Assembly (NCBI GenBank): GCA_020328135.1
Contig: JAIXNA010000046.1
Location: forward strand, 1-7,197
Source: Candidatus Endomicrobiellum dinenymphae
GTDB taxonomy: Bacteria > Elusimicrobiota > Endomicrobiia > Endomicrobiales > Endomicrobiaceae
Length of the DNA stretch: 7,197 nt
Direction of reading: 5' to 3'
Within the stretch, counting starts at the first letter, position 1. Every line of letters starts with the position of its first letter. Of the stretch, positions 1-6,971 are shown in pieces. A program made the position numbers and the translations under genes. The notes beneath the pieces were generated by a model that did no database searches, had not been told where the DNA came from, and saw only the letters and a program-made list of their open reading frames with translations.

Positions 1-3
1 TTT

Positions 4-54
4 TGATTTTGATACCACTTTAATGCTGAAGCAGTAAAGTGGTATCGAAAATCA
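4..54. repeat. Near-perfect inverted repeat built from one Sel1 repeat unit
   Basis: The left arm (about 5-22, containing GATACCACTTTA) is the reverse complement of the right arm (about 36-53, containing TAAAGTGGTATC). The only interruption in the paired arms is one extra G at 47, and the spacer is about 13 bases. The right arm is genuine Sel1 coding sequence (VKWYRKSA). The left arm matches the minus strand of the neighbouring repeat unit near 137-162. The inverted copy creates in-frame TGA codons at 4-6 and 10-12, so the Sel1 frame cannot continue leftwards. It could be a real inversion between repeat units or a fold-back chimera at a sequence end. The sequence alone does not decide this. 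Confidence 0.8.
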
Positions 55-579
55 GCGGACCAAGGAGTTACAGAAGCTCAGTATAATCTGGCGCTGATGT
101 ATTACAATGGAAAAGGAGTCGAGAGAGATTATGCTGAAGCATTAAAGTGGTATCAAAAATCAGCGGGCCAAGGACATGCGCGGTCTCAGTGCGAACTGGG
201 AGCGATGTATCACAATGGTGAAAGTGTCACGAAAGATGATAAAGAAGCGCTAAAATGGTTGCAGAAGGCTGCGGACCAAGGACATGCAGGAGATCAGTTT
301 GAACTTGGAGCGATGTATCATGATGGTGAAGGTATTGCGAAAGATTACAATAAAGCATTTAACTGGTTTAAAAAATCAGCGGAGCAAGGAAATGCACGGG
401 GACAGAATAATCTGGGACTGATGTGTGTCAATGGAGAAGGAGTTGAGAAAAATGATAAAGAAGCGCTAAAATGGTTGCAGAAGGCTGCGGACCAAGGACA
501 TGCAGGGGCTCAGTATAATCTGGGACTGATGTATGTCAATGGAGAAACAGTTGAGAAAGATCCGATACAAAGGGTATGA
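13..579 (+). CDS. Sel1-repeat (TPR-like) protein, 5'-truncated fragment
   Basis: The frame encodes almost five tandem 36-residue Sel1 units. Each follows the pattern A-x-KWxxKxAxQGxAxxQxxLGxMYxxGxGVxKD, with units near 22-129, 130-237, 238-345, 346-453 and 454-561. Sel1 repeats form paired alpha-helices that act as protein-binding scaffolds, often in envelope or host-interaction proteins; the partner here is unknown. The first ATG (97) lies inside a repeat (the LMYYNG segment), and repeat coding extends upstream to about base 22. It is therefore probably not the native start, and no signal peptide is visible. The frame leaves the repeat pattern after VEKD and stops after PIQRV, so the last unit is cut short. 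G+C is about 45-48% in sampled lines, against about 23-35% in sampled lines of the gene downstream, which suggests transfer or different selection. It is probably a gene remnant or a partial gene. Confidence 0.75.
   Translation, partial: YHFNAEAVKWYRKSADQGVTEAQYNLALMYYNGKGVERDYAEALKWYQKSAGQGHARSQCELGAMYHNGESVTKDDKEALKWLQKAADQGHAGDQFELGAMYHDGEGIAKDYNKAFNWFKKSAEQGNARGQNNLGLMCVNGEGVEKNDKEALKWLQKAADQGHAGAQYNLGLMYVNGETVEKDPIQRV
236..506 (+). repeat. Exact 55-bp repeat copies within the Sel1 array, 216 bp apart
   Basis: Bases 236-290 and 452-506 are identical over 55 positions and lie two repeat units (2 x 108 bp) apart. Both encode DKEALKWLQKAADQGHAG. The unit between them is clearly more divergent (NKAFNWFKKSAEQGNARG). 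Identity at synonymous positions points to recent duplication or gene conversion inside the array, not only to selection on the protein. Confidence 0.9.
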
Positions 580-580
580 T
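551..580 (+). promoter_or_regulatory. Possible sigma70-type promoter for mfd
   Basis: TTGAGA (551-556) and TATGAT (575-580) are separated by 18 bases, and each differs from the sigma70 consensus at one position. Transcription would begin near 587 and give a leader of about 55 bases before the TTG at 643. The elements overlap the end of the sel1 frame. TTGAGA also occurs as ordinary Sel1 codons at 443-448, so the match may be chance. Confidence 0.35.
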
Positions 581-589
581 CTTCGTCTA

Positions 590-613
590 TCAGACATGGT
601 TTCAGACACGGTT
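590..613 (+). repeat. 12-bp tandem duplication between sel1 and mfd
   Basis: TCAGACATGGTT (590-601) is followed directly by TCAGACACGGTT (602-613), which matches at 11 of 12 positions. It lies in the presumed mfd leader, between the possible promoter and the ribosome-binding site. No function is evident. It could be a replication-slippage product or an operator-like direct repeat. Confidence 0.7.
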
Positions 614-627
614 TGTTTTTATTGTGT

Positions 628-645
628 GAAAAGGTTGCAACTTTG
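628..645 (+). promoter_or_regulatory. Ribosome-binding site supporting the TTG start of mfd
   Basis: GAAAAGG at 628-634 ends eight bases before the TTG at 643, which is suitable Shine-Dalgarno spacing. The earlier in-frame TTG codons at 613 and 622 have no purine-rich site at a suitable distance. Starting at 643 gives MSKTYLSGIGGSGKA, which places the N-terminal Mfd motif at the usual position near the start. Confidence 0.55.
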
Positions 646-3600
646 AGTAAAACATATCTATCAGGAATTGGCGGCAGCGGTAAAGCTCATTATTTGTTTG
701 AGCGTATGCCTGAAATACAAGAGATTAGTTCCGATAAAAATTTGGACTTGCGCGTCTTTGCTTTTGTTAAGGACGACGAGCTTAATTCGTTTTACGATGA
801 TTTACATTCTTTTTTTTATTCTGATTCGCCGCAACAGCATCCGAAAACTTTTTCTGCAACTAAATCAACCCTCAACATATTTACGCTGCCTTCCGATGAT
901 GCGCAACAAAGGGCTTTTACGATAGATAAAATAAAAAATTTAAAAAAATTTATTATCTGCGCGACTGACATTTCAATTAATTCTCAGGTTTCAGATCCAA
1001 AAACAAACATTGGCATTACTGTAGTTAAAAATCAGAAATGTGATTTTAATAACTTAGTTCTATCATTTTATTCCTTTGGTTATACGAGGACAAGTTTTGT
1101 TGAAGATAAAATGCAATTTGCCGTAAGGGGCGACATTATAGACGTTTGGCCTGCGGCAAGCGAAGCTCCTGTTAGAATTCTTTTTGAGTATGATATGGTT
1201 GGCGCAATAAGAGTCTTTGATCAAGGAAGTCAACTTTCAAACGCTTTTATTGACGATATTAAAATATTGCCTGTTAGTCTTTCGGGGCGCGACTCTACAA
1301 TTAAAGATTATTTTGAAAGCCCTTCAGATATAACCCTTAAGAGTTTTTCTCAAGAGTCTAAGACAATTTTGTATTTTGATTACCCCATCAACAAAGAGAT
1401 GGAGAAGTCTTTCGAGCGATACAATCTTTTTATTAACGATACATTAAATGAAAGATCTCAATATCAAGGATATAAAAGTTTTGCAGGTTTTCAAGGCGAC
1501 GTTAGCTTTTTTATAAAGTCGCTTAAAAGCTTTGCTGAAGACGGAGCTACAATAAAAATTTATTGTGCAAATGAGGGCGAGCACGAACGTGTTATAGACA
1601 TTTTTTATGAAAATCGTTGGAATTATAAAGAACCTGAATTTTTATATGGAAATTTGTCGCAAGGATTTTATTTAGAAAGTAAAAAAATTGCATGTATTTC
1701 AAGTCGTGAAATGCTCTATAAGAAAAAGCCTGTCAGTTTTCCAAAAATAAAAGGAGGAAAGCGTTTAGAGGGTGTTTGGGAAATATCCGCCGGCGATTAT
1801 GTAGTTCATGAAAAATATGGAATAGGACGCTATATGGGGTTGAAAACAATTTCACGAGAGACTAACACTTCGGAATATTTGTGTATAGAATACAAAAATG
1901 CGGACAAGTTATACGTTCCGTTTGAAGAAATAAGAACAGTAAAAAAATATATTGGCGTTGAAGGCGTTAAACCCAAATTGTATTCCATGGATACCTTAGC
2001 TTGGGAAAGAATAAAATCAAGAGCGCGCGAAGCGGCCGCTGCATTTGCGAAGGAACTCCTAAAACTTTATACGCAAAGAAGTTTAGTTAGAAGAAATCCT
2101 TTTGGACAAGAAACTCCTTGGGAAAAAGAGCTTGCAGATGCATTCCCTTACGATGAAACTTCGGATCAACTTAAAGCAATAGAAGATGTAAGGAGCGATT
2201 TTTATAAACCTTATCCTATGGAAAGACTTATCTGTGGCGATGTAGGTTATGGTAAAACTGAGGTTGCAATGCGGGCTGCGTTTAAAGTAGCGCAAGAAGG
2301 AAAACAGGTTGCAGTGTTAGTACCAACTACAGTTTTAGCTCAACAGCATTACAACACTTTTTATAATAGACTTTCTATTTTTCCAACAAAAGTTGCCACG
2401 CTTAGTAGATTTCAAACTAAAGCAAAACAAAAAGAAATAACGCACGATTTAGAAAAAGGTAATATTGATATTGTTGTAGGCACTCACAGACTTTTTCAGA
2501 AAGACGTGCAGTTTAAAAATTTAGGATTATTGATCATCGATGAGGAACATAAGTTTGGCGTAAAGCAGAAAGAGAAAATTAAATCTATGAAGAAAAATAT
2601 AGATATTTTGATGCTTTCAGCAACGCCAATCCCAAGAACATTGTCGTCAGCGTTGGCAGGATTTAGAGATTTGTCGTTAATAGAAACGCCCCCTTTTGGG
2701 AAACTGCCGATAGAAACAAATCTTGCATTGTATAGCGATAAGTTGATTAAAGATATTATTGAGGCCGAACTGTCAAGAAATGGGCAAGTTTTTTATGTTT
2801 ATAACAGAGTTGAAACAATTTTGACAAAAGCAAAAGAAATTAAAAAACTTGCGCCTAATATCAAACTTGGCGTTATACACGGACAGATGAAAGCGAGAGA
2901 TATTGAAGACATCATGTGGAAATTTATCAATCTAGAATTAGATGTCTTACTTGCCACTACAATAATTGAATCCGGATTGGATATTCCGTCAGTTAATACG
3001 ATGATAATTGAAGAAGCGGAAAATTTTGGTTTGTCGCAGCTTTATCAATTAAGAGGAAGAATTGGAAGAGACAGAAAAAAAGCGTATTGTTATTTATTCT
3101 ATAAAAACAACGCTTTAAGCGACGAAGCTGCTAAAAGACTTGAGGCGATGAGAGAATTTAGCGAATTGGGTTCAGGTTTTAGGCTTGCTCTTAAAGATTT
3201 GGAAATAAGAGGAGCCGGAGGCATACTTTCGTCAAGCCAGCATGGTTTTGTAAAAGATATAGGTTATGATATGTTTGCCAAACTCCTTGAAGAAGAAGGC
3301 AAAAAGATTAAAGGCGATAAATTCGTACAGGAACAAATCGCTACAACAATAGATTTGCAAAATAATGCTTTAATTCCAAACACATACATTGAAGATGAAA
3401 ATGTAAGAATTTTATTTTATAGGAAGCTTTCTGATACCGATGATATACAATCTATAGAAAATATAAAAAATGAATTACTAGATCGCTTCGGAAAAATTCC
3501 TAACGAAATCCATACGTTGTTTGAAATAACAAAGTTGAGATTGAAAAGCAAAAAACTTAACATTGAAAGAATATCCGAAGATAACAACTACATATATTTA

Positions 3601-3789
3601 TATTTCTCTAAGAACGCAGATTTTTCGCAATCTGGTATTGTAAAACTTGTAGCCGACTATTCTCAAATAATAGAATTTATAGCTGGCAAATATTGCGCCT
3701 TTAAATTGAAAAAAATTATGATCAACAAAGACACTATTTCGTATTTACAGCAATTCTTGTCGCGGTTAGGATTTTATATACTTAAATAG
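643..3789 (+). CDS. mfd: Transcription-repair coupling factor Mfd (DNA translocase)
   Basis: Mfd binds RNA polymerase stalled at DNA lesions, pushes it off by ATP-driven translocation and recruits UvrA. Numbering is from the TTG at 643 (1048 residues; E. coli Mfd has about 1150). The UvrB-like N-terminal region (about 1-340) includes the GYTRTSFVE to RGDIIDVWP block (146-170). The CarD-like RNA polymerase interaction domain follows at about 384-455 (GDYVVHEKYGIGRYMG). The translocase has Walker A GDVGYGKT (532-539), DEEH (633-636), SATPIPR (659-665), ATTIIESGLDIPS (from 771) and QLRGRIGR (from 802). The TRG relay motif is DLEIRGAGG (from 852), and a UvrA-masking D7-like C-terminal domain runs from about 905. 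All catalytic motifs are present, so the enzyme should be active. An alternative TTG start at 613 would add ten residues. No terminator is visible downstream. Confidence 0.97.
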   Translation: MSKTYLSGIGGSGKAHYLFERMPEIQEISSDKNLDLRVFAFVKDDELNSFYDDLHSFFYSDSPQQHPKTFSATKSTLNIFTLPSDDAQQRAFTIDKIKNLKKFIICATDISINSQVSDPKTNIGITVVKNQKCDFNNLVLSFYSFGYTRTSFVEDKMQFAVRGDIIDVWPAASEAPVRILFEYDMVGAIRVFDQGSQLSNAFIDDIKILPVSLSGRDSTIKDYFESPSDITLKSFSQESKTILYFDYPINKEMEKSFERYNLFINDTLNERSQYQGYKSFAGFQGDVSFFIKSLKSFAEDGATIKIYCANEGEHERVIDIFYENRWNYKEPEFLYGNLSQGFYLESKKIACISSREMLYKKKPVSFPKIKGGKRLEGVWEISAGDYVVHEKYGIGRYMGLKTISRETNTSEYLCIEYKNADKLYVPFEEIRTVKKYIGVEGVKPKLYSMDTLAWERIKSRAREAAAAFAKELLKLYTQRSLVRRNPFGQETPWEKELADAFPYDETSDQLKAIEDVRSDFYKPYPMERLICGDVGYGKTEVAMRAAFKVAQEGKQVAVLVPTTVLAQQHYNTFYNRLSIFPTKVATLSRFQTKAKQKEITHDLEKGNIDIVVGTHRLFQKDVQFKNLGLLIIDEEHKFGVKQKEKIKSMKKNIDILMLSATPIPRTLSSALAGFRDLSLIETPPFGKLPIETNLALYSDKLIKDIIEAELSRNGQVFYVYNRVETILTKAKEIKKLAPNIKLGVIHGQMKARDIEDIMWKFINLELDVLLATTIIESGLDIPSVNTMIIEEAENFGLSQLYQLRGRIGRDRKKAYCYLFYKNNALSDEAAKRLEAMREFSELGSGFRLALKDLEIRGAGGILSSSQHGFVKDIGYDMFAKLLEEEGKKIKGDKFVQEQIATTIDLQNNALIPNTYIEDENVRILFYRKLSDTDDIQSIENIKNELLDRFGKIPNEIHTLFEITKLRLKSKKLNIERISEDNNYIYLYFSKNADFSQSGIVKLVADYSQIIEFIAGKYCAFKLKKIMINKDTISYLQQFLSRLGFYILK

Positions 3790-3892
3790 CGGTATTTTTT
3801 AGTATAATTGCCTCTAGAAGAAAAATAGCGCATTAAGTTGTAATCCATAATATTGAGAATCATAAAATTGTATGTTTGCAGGAGGATACAAT
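3790..3892 (+). promoter_or_regulatory. clpB upstream region with a possible -10 box
   Basis: This gap holds a perfect TATAAT at 3803-3808. The bases 17 upstream are a poor -35 match and fall inside the last codons of mfd. A second, weaker pair is TTGTAA (3838-3843) with TAAAAT (3863-3868), spaced 19. I see no CIRCE element (TTAGCACTC-N9-GAGTGCTAA) and no clear sigma32-type promoter, so heat-shock control is not shown by the sequence. The gap suggests that clpB is transcribed at least partly apart from mfd. Confidence 0.35.
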
Positions 3893-3895
3893 ATG
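3880..3895 (+). promoter_or_regulatory. Strong Shine-Dalgarno sequence that fixes the clpB start
   Basis: AGGAGG at 3880-3885 lies seven bases before the ATG at 3893. An in-frame ATG at 3872 would put this site inside the coding sequence and has no purine-rich site of its own. The protein from 3893 begins [11 protein letters not shown], as ClpB proteins usually do. Confidence 0.9.
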
Positions 3896-6490
3896 AATCT
3901 TACAATCAAATCGCAAGAGGCTTTAGCTAATGCGCAAAATATAGCGTTAGAATATGGCAACCAAGAAATTACTCCCGAGCATCTTTTATGTGCTTTAGTT
4001 AAACAGCAAGATGGTACAGTTGGCGCGATAATAAAAAAATTTGCGGCAACAGGTCAAGAAGATATGTTATTTGCAAATATATCAAAGGACTTGCTTTCAG
4101 ATATTGAAAAGAAAACAAAAGTAGCAGGCGGCAATTTGTTTCTGTCGCAAGTTTCAACAAAGATTTTAAATAATGCGGAAAAAAATGCTAAAAATTTAAA
4201 GGACGAATTCATTTCAACGGAGCATATTCTTATCGCCATAGCTGAAGAGAGTTCTGAAAATGCTACAAAAATATTAAAGAAATATGGACTTACGAAAGAT
4301 GTTATTTTAAAAATGCTCGTCAATATAAGAGGCGATCAAAGAGTTACAGATCAAAGCCCAGAGGATAAATATCAGGCCTTGGAAAAGTATGGAAGAAATT
4401 TAACTGATTTGGCAAAAAGTGGAAAACTTGATCCCGTTATAGGAAGGGACGAAGAAATACGCAGATGTGTTCAAGTTTTGTCAAGAAGAACGAAAAATAA
4501 TCCTGTCATAATCGGCGAACCCGGCGTTGGCAAAACTGCAATAGTAGAAGGATTGGCGCAACGTATAGTTTCGGGCGATATTCCTGAGAGTTTAAAAGAT
4601 AAAAAGGTAATAGCTTTAGATTTAGGAGCTTTGATAGCTGGCGCAAAATATAGGGGGGAATTTGAGGATAGACTTAAGGCAGTTCTCAAAGAAATTCAGT
4701 CTGCGCAAGGAAGAATAATTCTTTTTATTGACGAATTGCATACCATAGTTGGCGCAGGCTCTGCCGAAGGAGCTGTTGACGCTGCCAATATGTTAAAGCC
4801 TATGCTTGCGCGCGGCGAGCTTAAACTTGTTGGAGCTACAACGCTTGACGAGTATAGAAAGTATATTGAAAAAGACGCTGCTTTAGAAAGACGTTTTCAG
4901 CCTGTATTTGCCGGTGAACCGTCCGTTGAAGATACCATTGCAATTTTAAGAGGAATAAAAGAAAAATACGAAGTGCATCACGGCGTAAAAATAAAGGATT
5001 CAGCATTAGTTGCGGCGGCAACGCTTAGCGCAAGATATATAACCGACAGGTATCTTCCTGATAAAGCAATAGATTTGGTTGACGAATCTGCAAGCAAATT
5101 GAGAATAGAAATAGATTCTATGCCTACTGAGCTTGACGCTGTAGAACGTAGATTGAGGCAACTTGAAATTGAGAAGCAGGCTGTAAAAAAAGAGACTGAT
5201 GCCATGTCAAAAGAGCGTCTTGCAAATATGGAAAGAGAAATCGATAAACTAAAGCATGATTTTGCTGACATGAAGACGCATTGGGAAAAAGAGAAATCTT
5301 CAATTTCAGAAATAAGACAACTTAAAGAACAAATTGAAAACACGAAAATTGAAGAACAAAGGTTAGAAAGATATGGCGATTTAAATGCTGTTGCGGAAAT
5401 TCGTTACGGAAAGATTCCTCAAATGAAAAAATGCCTCGAAGAAGAAAATAAGAAACTTCTTAAATTGCAAAAAGAAAAAAAGATGTTAAAAGAGGAGGTT
5501 GATGAAGAAGACATTGCCGAAGTTGTAAGTAAATGGACAGGCATACCTGTTACGCGTATGATGGAAGGCGAAATGCAGAAACTTCTTAAAATGGAAGATA
5601 AACTGCATAAAAGAGTTGTTGGTCAAGAAGAAGCTATAACTGCAATTGCAAACGCTGTGCGTCGTTCACGCTCTGGTCTTTCAGATCCAAATAAGCCCAT
5701 AGGCTCGTTTTTATTTTTGGGACCTACGGGCGTTGGTAAAACTGAACTTGCAAAAGCTCTTGCCGAACTTCTATTTGATGATGAAAAAAATATAGTAAGA
5801 ATTGATATGTCGGAATATATGGAAAAACACAGTGTTTCGCGTTTAATGGGCGCGCCTCCTGGATATGTTGGTTTTGAAGAAGGCGGACAATTGACGGAAG
5901 CCGTGAGAAGAAGACCGTACTGCGTTGTTTTGTTTGACGAGGTTGAAAAAGCAAATCCTGAAGTATTTAACGTCATGCTTCAGTTACTCGATGACGGCAG
6001 ACTTACGGATGGACAAGGCAGAACAGTAGATTTTAAAAATACTGTTGTAATTATGACGTCAAATATGGGGTCGCAATATATTCAAAGCAATGATAATTAT
6101 GAAGATATGAAAACCAAAGTCGTACGAGAACTTCATAGCTTTTTCAGACCGGAATTTTTAAACAGAATAGACGAAATAATAATATTTAAAAATTTAAACG
6201 AACAACAATTAAATAAAATTATAGACATACAAATTAAATCGTTTGAAGAGCGTCTTACGGCAAGGAAAATACATGTAGAATTGACAGATAAAGCAAAAGA
6301 TTTTATTTCTGCGAAAGGGTATGATCCTGCTTTTGGCGCAAGACCATTAAAAAGAGCAATACAAACATATTTATCAAATCCTCTTTCTTCAAAACTTATT
6401 TCAGGAGAATTCAAAGAAAGGGATAATGTTATTGTAGATTGTCCAAAGAAAGACAAAGATTCTTTGGAATTTAAAAAGAAATATATGTAG
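3893..6490 (+). CDS. clpB: ATP-dependent chaperone ClpB (Hsp100 disaggregase)
   Basis: ClpB is a cytoplasmic hexameric AAA+ machine that threads aggregated proteins through its pore and works with DnaK/DnaJ/GrpE. The 865 residues (E. coli has 857) contain the Clp N-domain with two repeats (about 1-145). NBD1 has Walker A GEPGVGKT (208-215), pore loop KYRG (Y253), Walker B FIDELH (D280/E281) and arginine pair R333/R334. The coiled-coil middle domain spans about 405-530 and includes the ClpB signature [18 protein letters not shown]2 has Walker A GPTGVGKT (610-617), pore loop GYVG (Y658), Walker B LFDEVEK (D682/E683), sensor 1 MTSN, FLNRID and sensor 2 GARPLKR (R817). The full-length middle domain separates ClpB from ClpA and from the shorter ClpC linker. 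I see no IGF/IGL-type ClpP-docking tripeptide, as expected for ClpB. All catalytic residues are intact. The lysine-rich tail ends KKKYM. Confidence 0.98.
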   Translation: MNLTIKSQEALANAQNIALEYGNQEITPEHLLCALVKQQDGTVGAIIKKFAATGQEDMLFANISKDLLSDIEKKTKVAGGNLFLSQVSTKILNNAEKNAKNLKDEFISTEHILIAIAEESSENATKILKKYGLTKDVILKMLVNIRGDQRVTDQSPEDKYQALEKYGRNLTDLAKSGKLDPVIGRDEEIRRCVQVLSRRTKNNPVIIGEPGVGKTAIVEGLAQRIVSGDIPESLKDKKVIALDLGALIAGAKYRGEFEDRLKAVLKEIQSAQGRIILFIDELHTIVGAGSAEGAVDAANMLKPMLARGELKLVGATTLDEYRKYIEKDAALERRFQPVFAGEPSVEDTIAILRGIKEKYEVHHGVKIKDSALVAAATLSARYITDRYLPDKAIDLVDESASKLRIEIDSMPTELDAVERRLRQLEIEKQAVKKETDAMSKERLANMEREIDKLKHDFADMKTHWEKEKSSISEIRQLKEQIENTKIEEQRLERYGDLNAVAEIRYGKIPQMKKCLEEENKKLLKLQKEKKMLKEEVDEEDIAEVVSKWTGIPVTRMMEGEMQKLLKMEDKLHKRVVGQEEAITAIANAVRRSRSGLSDPNKPIGSFLFLGPTGVGKTELAKALAELLFDDEKNIVRIDMSEYMEKHSVSRLMGAPPGYVGFEEGGQLTEAVRRRPYCVVLFDEVEKANPEVFNVMLQLLDDGRLTDGQGRTVDFKNTVVIMTSNMGSQYIQSNDNYEDMKTKVVRELHSFFRPEFLNRIDEIIIFKNLNEQQLNKIIDIQIKSFEERLTARKIHVELTDKAKDFISAKGYDPAFGARPLKRAIQTYLSNPLSSKLISGEFKERDNVIVDCPKKDKDSLEFKKKYM

Positions 6491-6513
6491 TCGATTATAC
6501 GTCGTCTATTTTT
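6488..6513 (+). terminator. Possible weak intrinsic terminator of clpB
   Basis: Bases 6488-6508 (TAGTCGATTATACGTCGTCTA) can fold with stem pairs TAG/CTA and CGAT/GTCG. There is one T-T mismatch, one G-U pair and a loop of about five bases. Five T residues follow at 6509-6513. The hairpin includes the clpB TAG stop codon. The stem is short and moderately AT-rich, so termination may be inefficient. Confidence 0.4.
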
Positions 6514-6522
6514 ATGTGAATG

Positions 6523-6788
6523 TTACTGCCTTGCATGCTCAACGCTAAATTCTTCTGTCTCTCTACGACTCTTTGCTAATCTGAAAAATTGCGACTGCTC
6601 CACGCCAAGCGTTTTTCCTTTAGCTTGTCTTTCAGTACATCCTGTCACTTCTCACTTCTTCAATTTCAATAATTCTCTAACTTGCCAACTACTAAATCGT
6701 TTATGCAATTGCTCTTCATACTCTAAACCTCGTTTTTGTGGTTTAAAGTGTTTTGTATCCGCCTTACTTTATCTTTTAAATGACACAT
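6523..6788 (-). pseudogene. Decayed integrase-type transposase, N-terminal helix-turn-helix fragment
   Basis: Read on the minus strand, an ATG at 6788 starts MCHLKDKVRRIQNTLNHK. A frame change near 6740 then leads to KRGLEYEEQLHKRFSSWQVR and ELLKLKK. A TGA at 6654-6652 is followed by EVTGCTERQAKG, KTLGVEQSQFFRLAKS and EEFSVEHARQ, then TAA at 6525-6523. The order RFSSWQVRELL, acidic linker, TLGVxxSQFFRL, FSxEHxR looks like the N-terminal helix-turn-helix of transposases that carry an integrase core. That match is from memory of the family, not a search. The catalytic domain should lie further left but would run into clpB. A third-frame peptide SNIHIKIDDV (about 6524-6495) could be a trace of it. 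A 7-bp tandem duplication (TCACTTC twice, 6645-6658) lies at the internal stop. It is a non-functional remnant. Confidence 0.55.
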
Positions 6789-6798
6789 TTTTAAAAAA

Positions 6799-6828
6799 AT
6801 TATATAGATTAAAACGCAAATGCGACAA
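6799..6828 (-). promoter_or_regulatory. Possible promoter of the decayed minus-strand transposase
   Basis: On the minus strand, TTGTCG (6828-6823) and TATAAT (6804-6799) are spaced 18 bases apart, upstream of the ATG at 6788. The implied leader is only a few bases and there is no Shine-Dalgarno site, so this may be chance in AT-rich DNA. Confidence 0.2.
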
Positions 6829-6971
6829 AGTTAAAGTAAAATGTGATGGGAATAGAAGTAGGCAAAAGAGCGCAAATAAGGAGCATAAGATATTAAACGC
6901 CTCAAATATAAGAGATGTTTAAATATGTTGTAGAGATTGCGTTATTTCGATGAAAGCGAAGTAGGAAAGAG
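6829..6971 (+). other. Non-coding or decayed stretch between the two transposase fragments
   Basis: No intact gene is seen. Two short plus-strand peptides look protein-like: KSANKEHKILNASNIRDV in one frame (ending at 6908) and RLRYFDESEVGKRRLEI in another (from about 6937, running past 6971 to 6987). Joined across the frame change they could be the N-terminal part of the plus-strand transposase to the right, but I cannot assign them to a family. No RNA gene or regulatory motif is evident. Confidence 0.3.

Noticed and set aside
22..579. The 108-bp periodic repeats as a CRISPR array or other non-coding repeat array
   Set aside because: The period is exactly 36 codons, the frame stays open and the consensus is the Sel1 repeat. 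There are no unrelated spacers between short identical repeats.
668..925. An 85-codon plus-strand open frame overlapping the start of mfd
   Set aside because: It overlaps the UvrB-like region of mfd in another frame, has no family features and has no good start signal.
3790..3892. CIRCE or sigma32 heat-shock control of clpB
   Set aside because: No TTAGCACTC/GAGTGCTAA inverted repeat and no CTTGAA/CCCCAT-type promoter pair is visible.
4054..6456. Several antisense open frames of 60-120 codons within clpB
   Set aside because: They mirror the codon pattern of a strongly conserved clpB, are rich in Ser/Phe/Leu, lack ribosome-binding sites and show no recognisable domain.
6652..6654. TGA read as tryptophan (recoded genetic code) in the minus-strand remnant
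   Set aside because: The sel1 frame ends at TGA, and the remnant also contains a frameshift and TAA stops elsewhere. Decay explains it more simply.
6721..6748. Imperfect inverted repeat CTCTAAACC / GGTTTAAAG
   Set aside because: It is short, has a mismatch and lies in AT-rich decayed coding sequence with no supporting context.
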